Origin: Flavobacterium sp.
Lineage (GTDB): Bacteria > Bacteroidota > Bacteroidia > Flavobacteriales > Flavobacteriaceae
Direction: 5' to 3'
Assembly (NCBI GenBank): GCA_030150335.1
Contig: JASLGC010000269.1
Location: 1-19,084 of the forward strand
Length of the DNA: 19,084 nucleotides
Shown here: positions 7,312 through 14,566 of the stretch, piece after piece
How the letters are laid out: each line of letters begins with the position of its first letter
How positions within the stretch are numbered: position 1 is the first letter of the stretch
Made by a program: the position numbers and the translations under genes
Notes under the pieces: generated by a model
Databases searched by the model: none
Told to the model about the DNA's origin: nothing
What the model saw: only the letters and a program-made list of their open reading frames with translations

Positions 7312-8139
7312 ATGTCAAAAAAAGCGAATATACAGCGTAAAGTATTAGTATTAAAAAATAGAGAGTATATCACTCCTCACTATGTCCGATTGACGGTAGG
7401 AGGAACAGATGTTGAGGTGTTTAAAAATGCAACAATAGGTGTGAATAATAAAATTTTCATTGCTCCAGAAGGGTGTGATAAGGTTTATTTGCCTGAGTTT
7501 GATTTTGAAAAAAGAGCATGGGTACCAATGGATGCTGCGATTAAACCTACTGTACGTACTTATACGCATAGGGGAATTAATTTGGAGAAAAAGGAGATGT
7601 ATATTGATTTTGTAGCGCATGGCGATGAAGGTCCTGCATCAAATTTTGCAATTAATGCTGAAATAGGAGATGAGATAGGTGTTGCTATGGGGGGTGATGC
7701 AAGTGAATTATACCCTCTTGTAGATTGGTATTTATTAGTTGGTGATGCAACAGCAATTCCAGTGCTTGGTGCTATTTTAGAAAGTTTACCAAAGGGAGTG
7801 AGTGTTGATGCTTTTATTGAAGTCCAAAGTGAAGAAGATATTCAGGATTTAAAAACGGAGGCAGTATTGAACATACAATGGATCGTAAATCCAACACCAG
7901 GACAAAATTCAGTTTTGGCTGCTAATGTTATGGAGTTAGTAAAGGAGAAAGAGTTTGTGTCGTCAAAGTTTGGTTATGTTGCTGCTGAGTTTTCAACGGT
8001 GAAGGAGTTGAGAAACTTTTTGAGAAAAGAGAGCAAGTGGGATAGAGAGGAGTTAAATGCTTATTCATATTGGAAATATGGTAAAGCTGAATCGGCCTCG
8101 GAAGCGGATAGAAGGGCAGAGAAAGAAGGGGCTGAATAG
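7312..8139 (+). CDS. Siderophore-interacting protein (SIP) family flavin/NAD(P)H oxidoreductase
   Basis: A 275-residue cytoplasmic flavoprotein of the family that includes ViuB and YqjH, which reduce ferric siderophores to release iron. The N-terminal FAD-binding barrel includes ITPHYVRLTVGG at about 20-31 and RTYTHRG (82-88), equivalent to the family's flavin-binding RxYT/S motif, then DFVAHGDEGPASNFA. The C-terminal NAD(P)H-binding part has YLLVGDATAIP at 140-150 and ends with the family signature NAYSYWKYGKAE. Length and motifs are complete. The gene stands alone between udk (divergent) and the lysine operon and has its own terminator at 8214-8248. No siderophore receptor or Fur gene is nearby, so the iron role comes from the family rather than from context. 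Confidence 0.88.
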   Translation: MSKKANIQRKVLVLKNREYITPHYVRLTVGGTDVEVFKNATIGVNNKIFIAPEGCDKVYLPEFDFEKRAWVPMDAAIKPTVRTYTHRGINLEKKEMYIDFVAHGDEGPASNFAINAEIGDEIGVAMGGDASELYPLVDWYLLVGDATAIPVLGAILESLPKGVSVDAFIEVQSEEDIQDLKTEAVLNIQWIVNPTPGQNSVLAANVMELVKEKEFVSSKFGYVAAEFSTVKELRNFLRKESKWDREELNAYSYWKYGKAESASEADRRAEKEGAE

Positions 8140-8213
8140 CAGAAATAAATGAAATTATTGTTTGAATTATTTTTTACTAAAATTAGTTAATAATGATTTT
8201 TTGTAATTGTTAG

Positions 8214-8248
8214 AAAAGATGAAGTCGGAGTTATTTCATCTTTTTTTT
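8214..8248 (+). terminator. Intrinsic terminator after the SIP-family gene
   Basis: AAAAGATGAA (8214-8223) pairs with TTCATCTTTT (8235-8244) around an 11-base loop, and the T-run continues to 8248. It separates the SIP gene from the lysC promoter, so lysC is not fed by read-through of that gene. Confidence 0.7.
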
Positions 8249-8270
8249 GTTTAAAATAGTTGATTTGTAA

Positions 8271-8299
8271 TTGTTTATTGAATAAAGTATTTATATTTG
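8271..8299 (+). promoter_or_regulatory. Bacteroidota-type promoter of the lysC-lysA leader
   Basis: TTG at 8271-8273, an 18-base spacer, and TATATTTG at 8292-8299 match the -33/-7 consensus. It is the best two-part promoter in the window. Transcription would begin near 8304, giving a leader of about 170 bases before the lysC ATG and about 15 bases before the small leader reading frame. Confidence 0.7.
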
Positions 8300-8319
8300 T
8301 GGTAGATAAAAAAGAGAAA

Positions 8320-8376
8320 ATGTTTATATCAGTTATAAAGAAGGGAAAGAAACAGTACTTACGCAAGAGATCGTGA
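8320..8376 (+). CDS. Putative lysine-rich leader peptide of the lysC-lysA operon (18 aa)
   Basis: ATG at 8320 opens an 18-codon frame, MFISVIKKGKKQYLRKRS, ending with TGA at 8374-8376. It has five lysine codons, four of them within five positions (8338-8352), plus two arginines. It begins about 15 bases after the predicted transcription start and is preceded by a purine-rich stretch (AAAAAAGAGAAA). A strong terminator lies between it and lysC. Position, size and enrichment in the operon's end product fit a regulatory leader peptide whose translation reports lysyl-tRNA supply. The purine-rich DNA could produce lysine codons by chance, and translation is unproven. I know of no named family for it. 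Confidence 0.55.
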   Translation: MFISVIKKGKKQYLRKRS

Positions 8377-8431
8377 GCGGCTTTCCTATGGTATAAATTA
8401 AGATATATACAGAAGGGGCTTGTCATCACGA
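8344..8431 (+). promoter_or_regulatory. Alternative RNA pairings of the putative lysine attenuator
   Basis: Three competing pairings are visible. CTTACG (8358-8363, inside the leader frame) can pair with CGTGAG (8372-8377), with one G-U pair. TCGTGA (8371-8376, the last sense codon plus stop) is exactly complementary to TCACGA (8426-8431), in the loop and first 3'-arm bases of the terminator. GGAAAG (8344-8349, in the lysine codons) is complementary to CTTTCC (8381-8386). A ribosome stalled on the lysine codons would mask the first segment and free TCGTGA to attack the terminator; one reaching the stop would cover TCGTGA. The pairings are only six bases each, against a 12-base terminator stem, so this is a hypothesis. 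Confidence 0.4.
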
Positions 8432-8447
8432 CAAGCCCCTTTTTTTA
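8413..8447 (+). terminator. Strong intrinsic terminator between the leader frame and lysC
   Basis: AAGGGGCTTGTC (8413-8424), loop ATCAC, and GACAAGCCCCTT (8430-8441) form a perfect 12-base-pair stem followed by a T-run to 8446. It lies after the only good promoter and 30 bases before the lysC ATG. No TAnnTTTG box occurs between 8448 and 8475, so lysC expression must apparently pass through it. Confidence 0.9.
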
Positions 8448-8475
8448 TTCGTTTATTCATTAACAAATTAATTTT

Positions 8476-9795
8476 ATGAAAGTTTTAAAATTTGGGGGGA
8501 CTTCAGTAGGAAGTCCAGAGAGAATGGAGCAATTGTTGCCAATTATTAAATCCCAGGCGAGTGATAAACACTTGGTGGTGTTGTCTGCTGTTTCAGGAAC
8601 TACTAATGCATTAGTAGGTATTTCTGAATTATACGCTAAGGGAGATAAGGAAGGAGCTAAGGAATTAATAGATAAACTATTTGCTACATATAAAACTTTC
8701 ATAAAGCAATTGTTTAAAACTGAAGAAGGACTTCAGATAGGTGAAGAAGTAATTACACAACATTTTAACCTTCTGGAAAGTTTGAGTAATGATTTGTTTA
8801 CTCCAATTGAAGAAAGAATTGTATTAGCTCAAGGAGAACTTTTGTCAACTACACTATTTCACTTTTATTTAAAAGAGAAAGGCATTAGTTCTGCTCTATT
8901 ACAAGCGCTTGATTTTATGCGTATTGATGAAGAACAAGAGCCTAATTTAGAGTATATCAAAAGTCAATTGGAATTAGAGCTTAGAAAATATCCTGAAGAA
9001 ACGTTGTTTATCACGCAAGGGTATATCTGTAGAAATGCTTTTGGAGAAATTGATAACCTTAGAAGAGGAGGGTCGGATTATACGGCGTCTTTAATTGGTG
9101 CGGTATTGCAAGTAGAGGAAATTCAGATTTGGACTGATATTGATGGTTTTCACAATAATGACCCACGATTTGTTCCTAATACAAAACCAATTGCAGATTT
9201 AAGCTTTGATGAAGCAGCAGAGTTAGCTTATTTTGGAGCGAAGATTTTGCATCCTCAAAGTGTTTTTCCGGCTCAACGATTTAATGTTCCTGTAAGATTG
9301 TTAGATACGATGGATTTGAAAGCACCAGGTACATTGATATCAGGTGATTCACAGAATGACGATCAGATTGTAGCAATTGCAGCTAAAGATGGGATTACAG
9401 CGATTCGTATTAATTCCTCTCGAATGTTGTTGGCTTATGGTTTCTTGAGAAGAGTTTTTGAAGTTTTTGAAAGATATAAAACACCTATTGATATGATTAC
9501 AACTTCTGAAGTTGCTGTATCATTGACTATAGATCAAACGGAATATTTGGATCAAATTATCACGGAGTTAAATTACTTTGGTACTGTTGAGGTAGATAGT
9601 GATTTGGCAATTATTTGTATCGTAGGAGATTTTAGAAATAATAGACTTGGGCACGCTACTATTGTTTCAGAGGCTGTGAAACACATGCCAATTCGCATGA
9701 TTTCTTATGGAGGAAGTGAACACAATATCTCTATTCTTGTACCAGCAAAACATAAAATAGAAGCACTTAGATCATTACATAACAGATTATTTTAA
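8476..9795 (+). CDS. lysC: Aspartate kinase, monofunctional
   Basis: Catalyses ATP-dependent phosphorylation of aspartate, the first step toward lysine, threonine, methionine and diaminopimelate. It is 439 residues. The kinase signature KFGGTSVG is at residues 5-12. RRGGSDYTASLIG, the VEEIQIWTDIDGFHNNDPR segment and AAELAYFGAKILHPQ are typical of the catalytic domain. About residues 300-439 form the paired ACT regulatory region, including DMITTSEVAVSLTID, and the ending lacks any homoserine dehydrogenase domain. ACT domains normally give feedback control by lysine or threonine. It is followed after 16 bases by lysA, so the pair forms a lysine/diaminopimelate operon, apparently governed by the leader at 8271-8447. 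Confidence 0.95.
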   Translation: MKVLKFGGTSVGSPERMEQLLPIIKSQASDKHLVVLSAVSGTTNALVGISELYAKGDKEGAKELIDKLFATYKTFIKQLFKTEEGLQIGEEVITQHFNLLESLSNDLFTPIEERIVLAQGELLSTTLFHFYLKEKGISSALLQALDFMRIDEEQEPNLEYIKSQLELELRKYPEETLFITQGYICRNAFGEIDNLRRGGSDYTASLIGAVLQVEEIQIWTDIDGFHNNDPRFVPNTKPIADLSFDEAAELAYFGAKILHPQSVFPAQRFNVPVRLLDTMDLKAPGTLISGDSQNDDQIVAIAAKDGITAIRINSSRMLLAYGFLRRVFEVFERYKTPIDMITTSEVAVSLTIDQTEYLDQIITELNYFGTVEVDSDLAIICIVGDFRNNRLGHATIVSEAVKHMPIRMISYGGSEHNISILVPAKHKIEALRSLHNRLF

Positions 9796-9811
9796 TTGAG
9801 GGAAAATAATT

Positions 9812-10978
9812 ATGACTAAAAATATTATCGGTAAGTTAGGAGGGGAAAGTACACCACTGTATTTTTATAATTTACCACTATTAAGAGAAACGCTATCAGT
9901 TGCAAAAACAGCGGCAGATAGATATGGTTATCATATTCACTATGCTGTTAAGGCTAATAATAATCCACGAGTACTACAAGAAATAAGCAAATTTGGTTTT
10001 GGAGCCGACTGTGTAAGTGGTAATGAAATTGAAAGTGCGATAGCGCATGGATTTAAGGCAGAGGAAGTTGTTTTTGCTGGAGTAGGAAAAACGGATAAGG
10101 AGATTTTGACAGGTTTGAAAAATGGCATATTATCATTTAATGTTGAATCTATTCAAGAACTGCGTGTGATTGGTGAATTAGCAAAGGAAAATGAATTAGT
10201 TGGGCGTATTGCTTTGCGTATCAATCCAAATGTAGATGCTAAAACACATCATTATATTACGACTGGATTAGATGAGAACAAGTTTGGGATAATGATGCAT
10301 CATTTAGATGAATGTGTGGAAATTATTTCAGATAATGAGTTTTTAGAGTTTGTAGGGCTTCATTTTCACGTTGGATCTCAAATTACGGATTTGAATGTGT
10401 ACAAACGCCTATGTGTAAAAGTGAATGAGTGGAATACTTGGTTTTATGAAAGAGGACATCATATTCCAATCCTAAATTTAGGAGGGGGATTGGGGATTAA
10501 CTACGCAGAGCCAGATGAGGAAGCAATTGTAAACTTTTCTAACTTCTTTTATTTGTTTCACCAATTTTTAGATTTAAGAGAAAATCAGCAAGTCCACTTT
10601 GAGCTTGGTAGGTCTTTAGTGGCTAATTGCGGAACGCTAATCAGCCGTGTACTATACATAAAAGAAGGAATTAAAAAGAACTTTGCAATCTTGGATGCAG
10701 GTATGACAGAATTATTGCGACCAGCATTGTATCAAGCATATCACAAAGTAGAGTTGTTGTCAGATAAATTCGTTGATGAGGATGAAGAAATTGAGACAAG
10801 AAAATACGACGTTGTTGGACCAATTTGCGAAAGTAGCGACTGTTTTGGGAAAGATGTAATCTTACCTCCATTAAAGCGTGGAGATCTCATAGCGATACGA
10901 TCAGCAGGTGCTTATGGAGAGGTAATGTCTTCTCGATATAATTTACGTCAAGAATTGAGTTATTTTTTCAAAGAATAA
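9812..10978 (+). CDS. lysA: Diaminopimelate decarboxylase
   Basis: PLP enzyme that decarboxylates meso-diaminopimelate to lysine, the last step of the pathway. It is 388 residues, a fold-type III barrel. The PLP lysine is K47 in YAVKANNNP. HFHVGSQI, the glycine-rich phosphate loop LGGGLGINY, ELGRSLVANCG, and the C-terminal active-site segments CESSDCFG and AGAYGEVMSSRYN follow in the expected order. The start 16 bases after lysC leaves no room for another promoter. With lysC it covers both ends of lysine synthesis; the intermediate dap genes are not in this window. LysA consumes diaminopimelate, which is also needed for peptidoglycan, so joint control with lysC makes sense. Confidence 0.96.
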   Translation: MTKNIIGKLGGESTPLYFYNLPLLRETLSVAKTAADRYGYHIHYAVKANNNPRVLQEISKFGFGADCVSGNEIESAIAHGFKAEEVVFAGVGKTDKEILTGLKNGILSFNVESIQELRVIGELAKENELVGRIALRINPNVDAKTHHYITTGLDENKFGIMMHHLDECVEIISDNEFLEFVGLHFHVGSQITDLNVYKRLCVKVNEWNTWFYERGHHIPILNLGGGLGINYAEPDEEAIVNFSNFFYLFHQFLDLRENQQVHFELGRSLVANCGTLISRVLYIKEGIKKNFAILDAGMTELLRPALYQAYHKVELLSDKFVDEDEEIETRKYDVVGPICESSDCFGKDVILPPLKRGDLIAIRSAGAYGEVMSSRYNLRQELSYFFKE

Positions 10979-11011
10979 CGTTTAAATAGTTTTTGTTTTG
11001 GAATAGTTTGT

Positions 11012-11019
11012 TAAATTTG
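11012..11019 (+). promoter_or_regulatory. Putative -7 box for the small acidic-tailed protein
   Basis: TAAATTTG matches TAnnTTTG, 40 bases before the ATG at 11060. A TTG at 10993-10995 is 16 bases upstream, slightly short of the usual spacing. Confidence 0.45.
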
Positions 11020-11059
11020 ATTTCTGTCAGAAAGAATTAATAAATTAAAATAAACAAGG

Positions 11060-11305
11060 ATGAAATTAGGAGACATTGATGTAGCTGGTGAAATAATTGA
11101 TTTAAACTTTCAATTATTAAGAACACAAATTTTATTAGAAGAAGTATTAAAACACAATGCTGAAACTATGAAATTACCTTCACCAGAAGCGATGAATGAA
11201 ATTAATGAGTTTGCATTGAAATCTATTCAAAAGAAATTTCCAAATATGAATATTGGAAAAAGAGACGAAGAAGCTAAAGGTGCTGAAGAAGCTAAAGCAG
11301 AATAA
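11060..11305 (+). CDS. Small conserved-looking protein of unknown function
   Basis: I do not recognise a named family. The 81-residue protein begins MKLGDIDVAGEIIDLNFQLL. It is predicted to be mostly helical, with an amphipathic helix around residues 10-35 and another around 45-60, and ends in a charged tail, KRDEEAKGAEEAKAE, that looks disordered. There is no signal peptide or membrane segment. It has its own promoter-like box and a strong terminator directly after the stop, so it is a single-gene unit. Codon use matches its neighbours, which with the flanking signals makes it a real gene. It lies downstream of lysA with an 81-base gap; nothing ties it to lysine metabolism. Confidence 0.8.
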   Translation: MKLGDIDVAGEIIDLNFQLLRTQILLEEVLKHNAETMKLPSPEAMNEINEFALKSIQKKFPNMNIGKRDEEAKGAEEAKAE

Positions 11306-11306
11306 A

Positions 11307-11340
11307 AAAACGCCAAGTGTACACTTGGCGTTTTCTTTTT
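11307..11340. terminator. Bidirectional intrinsic terminator between convergent genes
   Basis: AAAACGCCAAGTGT (11307-11320) is followed directly by its exact reverse complement (11321-11334), with T-runs on both strands (TTTTCTTTTT on plus; the A-run 11304-11310 on minus). It serves the 81-residue gene and can serve the lipoprotein gene coming from the other side. Confidence 0.88.
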
Positions 11341-11387
11341 ATATTATTAATCCTGTATCGTTTTTATAGGACTGGTCAATTTGACGA

Positions 11388-11864
11388 TTAACTACAGAAA
11401 TCTGCAGCCCAATCTTCGTGTCCTCTATTTTTCCAGCATTGGTAGCTTTCTTTAATAGATAAAACTTTATAATTTCCGTCCTTAATTTCTAACTCCATAT
11501 TTACTTTTACAGCTTTTAATGAGTCATCCATACGTCCATCTTCTAATAAAGAAAGGATAATAACGTCAGGGTTGTCTGTTTTAGCTTGTGTAATTATATA
11601 AGTGTAGTTTCCTTCTGCTCCTTTATCTTCTGGAGAATACTCTTGCATAATAGCATCTACAGATGCTAATTTTTTCTCAGTAATAGCTTTATTTAGGTTA
11701 TCTACTTTCTCTTGTTCAATAATTCTAAATTCATTGTCTTCAGCTGTTACCGCATTCTTAGAGTCATTCTGTTCTACTGTAACATTTGCATTTTCATTTT
11801 TTTTGCCACAACTAAATAGTGATAAGGCAAAAATAAAACCTACTACTACAATTAAATTTTTCAT
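11388..11864 (-). CDS. Putative lipoprotein of unknown function
   Basis: A 158-residue precursor with a lipoprotein signal: basic start, hydrophobic core at about 4-16 and lipobox LFSC with the lipidated cysteine at residue 19. The mature protein starts with a polar, probably flexible linker (GKKNENANVTVEQND). A folded segment follows with alternating strands, including TYIITQAKTDNPDVIILSLL and LEIKDGNYKVLSIKE, ending CWKNRGHEDWAADFCS. Two cysteines near the C-terminus might form a disulfide in the periplasm. I do not recognise the family. It is a single-gene unit with a -7 box at 11895-11902, and is convergent with the small gene downstream. Confidence 0.8.
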   Translation of the reverse strand: MKNLIVVVGFIFALSLFSCGKKNENANVTVEQNDSKNAVTAEDNEFRIIEQEKVDNLNKAITEKKLASVDAIMQEYSPEDKGAEGNYTYIITQAKTDNPDVIILSLLEDGRMDDSLKAVKVNMELEIKDGNYKVLSIKESYQCWKNRGHEDWAADFCS

Positions 11865-11894
11865 ACTTTCTGATTTTACATTTGAATTCTACTT

Positions 11895-11902
11895 CAAATT
11901 TA
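11895..11902 (-). promoter_or_regulatory. Putative -7 box for the 158-residue lipoprotein gene
   Basis: TAAATTTG on the minus strand matches TAnnTTTG, 30 bases before the ATG. No clear -33 TTG at the normal distance. Confidence 0.4.
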
Positions 11903-12014
11903 ATCAAATAATACTGAATTTAAAAGTAATAGTAGGTTATATAAAGTATTAAAACATAGTTAATTAATTTAGAAAATAATTTCCAAAATATAGGTTAACT
12001 ATAATAATGTTTTA

Positions 12015-13250
12015 TTAGATTCCCATTTCGAACTGCATTCTAAAATACCAATTGTTTTTGATAGGATTGTTAATAATATCTTGGCGCTCGTACGTAAATT
12101 CAGCTTGAATTTTAAATGCGTGCTCCCATAGGTATTTAGTAGCTCCTAATGTAAATTGTGTTGTGTTTGGTAGATTCAATTGTTCGTATAATTGTTTCTT
12201 CATTGTTTGTGTAGAAACACGACCAATAAGCTCGTAATTACTTGGGAATATATAACTCATTTGGTAATCAAGTCCATGTCCAGCAAATACATAAGCAAAG
12301 TCCTTTGTTAAATCATTTCTATCTTCATAAGAAATTGCATCGCTTAGTGATCTACTCATGTAAGATACCATCCCTGCCCATCCATTGTATTTGAAAATAC
12401 CATCAAAGAAAAGGGCATTAAACGATTTATCTTCTAAAAGTTTATTACCTAACTGACCTTGTGAAGCTTGTGCATTATTATTGTGAGAGAATGTACTGGC
12501 AAGCATTAGTTTAGGCTTAACTTCTCTGGCAAGATCACCTTCAAAAAAAGCACCGCCATTTGTAAATTTACCAAAAGGATATAATTCAACTCTACCCGTT
12601 AAAGCATAGCTGTCACTTTCTTTACCAGTCCAGTTTCTTCCGTGTCCAGTAGAAATGGCTGTTTTAATGATATAACCGAAGTCATTTTTTTTCTCGTTTA
12701 GGTAGTATGCCTGTACACCAAAATCTCTATCCAAGTTAAACTTAGCGTTATTGATAGAGCGGTCAGTCAATTGTAAAGCACCAGAAGAGTTGGTACGTTG
12801 TCTGTTACCAGGAAGTTTTGTTTGTCCGAATATGAAGTTCCAATGCTCATTCGGACGGTAAGTCATCGCAGCATCACGGATAATTTTAGGCGGGTCGCCA
12901 TTCGCAGATTTACCAACATCGCCTGGAGCGAATGATAACTGTACTACATATAAAAATTTTGGGTTACCAACATAACCATCAAAACGCAAGCGAAGACGCC
13001 TGATTTCACCTTCAAATGTTGCTTTTTCGTCTTGATTACTATATGCTGTAATCCTATTTTGCATTCTAAATCTAAGATTTAGTTTAAAAATACTGTCGGG
13101 GGAAGTCATCCCAATCCCTTTACCATAACTATAATATGGTAATTGCTCTAGTTTAACATCGTTTGTCCTGGTTTCTTTTTCAAGAGTGTTTTCTTGGGCA
13201 GAAACCAGGAACGGTAGACCAAGTAAAAGTGCTAGTAAAAGCTTTTTCAT
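12015..13250 (-). CDS. Outer-membrane porin, phosphate-selective porin O/P family
   Basis: A 411-residue precursor with a classical signal peptide at about 1-19 (MKKLLLALLLGLPFLVSA, then QE). The mature part alternates short hydrophobic and aromatic strands with polar turns, as in a beta-barrel: LNLRFRMQNRI, EIRRLRLRFDGYVGNPKFLYVVQ, NFIFGQTKLPGNRQR, YFRMQFEMGI at the end. The strand and turn pattern around RRLRLRFDG and GQTKLPGNRQR, and the final barrel strand ending in a hydrophobic residue, fit the OprO/OprP family. In Flavobacteria these proteins are common and substrate specificity is rarely known, so phosphate should not be assumed. The gene is single and is divergent from prmA across a 117-base gap in which the two -7 boxes nearly touch. 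Confidence 0.85.
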   Translation of the reverse strand: MKKLLLALLLGLPFLVSAQENTLEKETRTNDVKLEQLPYYSYGKGIGMTSPDSIFKLNLRFRMQNRITAYSNQDEKATFEGEIRRLRLRFDGYVGNPKFLYVVQLSFAPGDVGKSANGDPPKIIRDAAMTYRPNEHWNFIFGQTKLPGNRQRTNSSGALQLTDRSINNAKFNLDRDFGVQAYYLNEKKNDFGYIIKTAISTGHGRNWTGKESDSYALTGRVELYPFGKFTNGGAFFEGDLAREVKPKLMLASTFSHNNNAQASQGQLGNKLLEDKSFNALFFDGIFKYNGWAGMVSYMSRSLSDAISYEDRNDLTKDFAYVFAGHGLDYQMSYIFPSNYELIGRVSTQTMKKQLYEQLNLPNTTQFTLGATKYLWEHAFKIQAEFTYERQDIINNPIKNNWYFRMQFEMGI

Positions 13251-13256
13251 AGAGTA

Positions 13257-13289
13257 TTGTATTATAATGCAAAAATAGCATTAGTTTTG
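13257..13289 (+). promoter_or_regulatory. Putative promoter for prmA-clpS
   Basis: TTG (13257-13259), a 22-base spacer and TAGTTTTG (13282-13289) fit the Bacteroidota consensus. This gives a 5' untranslated region of about 70 bases before the prmA ATG at 13368. It interleaves with the porin -7 box on the other strand. Confidence 0.45.
13270..13277 (-). promoter_or_regulatory. Putative -7 box for the porin gene
   Basis: TATTTTTG on the minus strand matches TAnnTTTG, 19 bases before the porin ATG at 13250. No -33 TTG is visible at the usual distance. Confidence 0.4.
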
Positions 13290-13367
13290 TACATAATTAA
13301 GTTTTAATTTTCAATTCAAGGTAAACTTAATGTTATCAAATGGTTAAATAAATAACAACAATAGTAT

Positions 13368-14201
13368 ATGGTATATATTGCCTATCATTTTAATGTAGAC
13401 CCAAAAGAAGTAGGAACAGAAATTCTAATTGCAGAATTAGGTGAAAAAGCGTTTGAAAGTTTTGAAGAGACTGCAACAGGAGTAAGCGCATATGTTCAGA
13501 AAAGCTTGTGGACTCCAGAAATTTTAGAAGATATTTTTATTCTTCAATCAGATCAATTTACTATCACTTACCGCAAGGAAGAAATTGCTCAAGTTAATTG
13601 GAATGAAGAATGGGAAAAGAATTTTGACCCAATTGATGTTGATGGGGTATGTTATGTTCGCGCGCCTTTTCACGCAAAAACAGAAGCAGAATACGATATT
13701 GTAATCGAACCTAAAATGAGCTTTGGAACAGGACATCATGAAACTACATTTATGATGATTCGCCAAATCTTAACGAATGACATGAAAGGCAAGCATGTGT
13801 TGGATATGGGATGTGGTACTGCAATTTTAGCAATTTTAGCTTCAATGCGTGGTGCTGAGAAAGTAGACGCAATTGATATTGACAATTGGTGTTACATCAA
13901 TTCATTAGAGAATGCACAGCGCAACAATTGTGAGAATATTACTGTTTATGAAGGAGATGCTTCTATCTTAAAAGGAGAGCCTATTTACGATGTTGTATTA
14001 GCAAATATCAATCGCAATATCTTGTTGAACGATATGGATAAGTACATCGCTTGTTTGAATAAAGGAGGCGAAATATACTTCAGTGGATTCTATACAGAGG
14101 ATGTTGCTGCTATTCAAAAATGTGCAGAGGAAAAAGGTTTAGTTTTCGAAAAACAATTAGAAAAAAATAATTGGGTATCTTTGAAATTCGTAAAAGCGTA
14201 G
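13368..14201 (+). CDS. prmA: Ribosomal protein L11 methyltransferase
   Basis: SAM-dependent enzyme that trimethylates lysines and the N-terminus of ribosomal protein L11. It is 277 residues. The N-terminal region (1 to about 110) is the L11-binding domain, which is divergent in this phylum. The catalytic domain has the PrmA signature FGTGHHETT at 119-127, the SAM-binding glycine loop VLDMGCGTA at 144-152, an acidic loop (AIDIDNW) at 168-174 and the LANINRNILL motif. Loss of prmA in E. coli has little effect on growth, so the enzyme is regarded as a fine-tuner of translation. clpS starts 27 bases downstream with no promoter box between, so the two are probably one transcript. Confidence 0.93.
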   Translation: MVYIAYHFNVDPKEVGTEILIAELGEKAFESFEETATGVSAYVQKSLWTPEILEDIFILQSDQFTITYRKEEIAQVNWNEEWEKNFDPIDVDGVCYVRAPFHAKTEAEYDIVIEPKMSFGTGHHETTFMMIRQILTNDMKGKHVLDMGCGTAILAILASMRGAEKVDAIDIDNWCYINSLENAQRNNCENITVYEGDASILKGEPIYDVVLANINRNILLNDMDKYIACLNKGGEIYFSGFYTEDVAAIQKCAEEKGLVFEKQLEKNNWVSLKFVKA

Positions 14202-14228
14202 TTTTTTAGATTATTAAAATAGTTAATT

Positions 14229-14504
14229 ATGAGTACACAGGAACAAGTTCAAGAAAAAGTAGACGTTTCAGAATTGTTAAATGGCGATAGTGAAATAGTA
14301 CTTTATAATGACGATGTGAATACATTTGATCATGTGATAGAAACTCTTGTTAAGGTTTGTAAGCATACGTCTGAACAAGCGGAGCAATGTGCTATTTTAG
14401 TTCATTACAAAGGAAAATGCACTGTAAAAACAGGAGAGTTTAAAAAGCTAAAACCACTTTGCTTGCAACTTTTAGATGCAGGATTAAGTGCGGAGTTAGT
14501 TTAA
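14229..14504 (+). CDS. clpS: ClpS-family adaptor for the Clp protease
   Basis: A 91-residue cytoplasmic adaptor. The flexible N-terminus (about 1-20) is followed by the ClpS core with the signature LYNDDVNTFDHVIETL at 25-40, then HTSEQAEQCAILVHYKGKCTVKTG. The core carries the ND and the acidic and hydrophobic residues that form the N-degron pocket in known ClpS proteins. ClpS delivers substrates with destabilising N-terminal residues to ClpAP; in Bacteroidota the partner is expected to be a ClpA/ClpC-type unfoldase encoded elsewhere. It is the second gene of the prmA unit and is followed by a strong bidirectional terminator shared with prfH. Confidence 0.93.
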   Translation: MSTQEQVQEKVDVSELLNGDSEIVLYNDDVNTFDHVIETLVKVCKHTSEQAEQCAILVHYKGKCTVKTGEFKKLKPLCLQLLDAGLSAELV

Positions 14505-14528
14505 TATCGGGTTTTTATAGAATAAAAT

Positions 14529-14566
14529 AAAACGGGTGGTTAATAATTTAACCACCCGTTTTTTAT
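14529..14566. terminator. Bidirectional intrinsic terminator between clpS and prfH
   Basis: AAAACGGGTGGTTAA (14529-14543), loop TAAT, and TTAACCACCCGTTTT (14548-14562) form a perfect 15-base-pair stem with T-runs on both sides. It ends the prmA-clpS transcript on plus and the rtcB-prfH transcript on minus, overlapping the last bases of the prfH stop codon. Confidence 0.9.

Noticed and set aside
8187..8429. 80-codon minus-strand frame across the lysC leader
   Set aside because: It runs antisense through a terminator, a promoter and the leader frame, starts within the second terminator, and encodes a low-complexity sequence.
8304..8450. Lysine riboswitch (L-box) upstream of lysC
   Set aside because: The leader from promoter to terminator is only about 145 bases, and I cannot find the conserved L-box core elements or its multi-helix junction. 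A covariance-model search would be decisive.
11956..12002. Inverted repeat ATAGTTAA / TTAACTAT after the porin gene as a terminator
   Set aside because: The arms are AT-only apart from one G-C pair, the spacer is 31 bases and no T-run follows; it is likely to be chance in AT-rich DNA.
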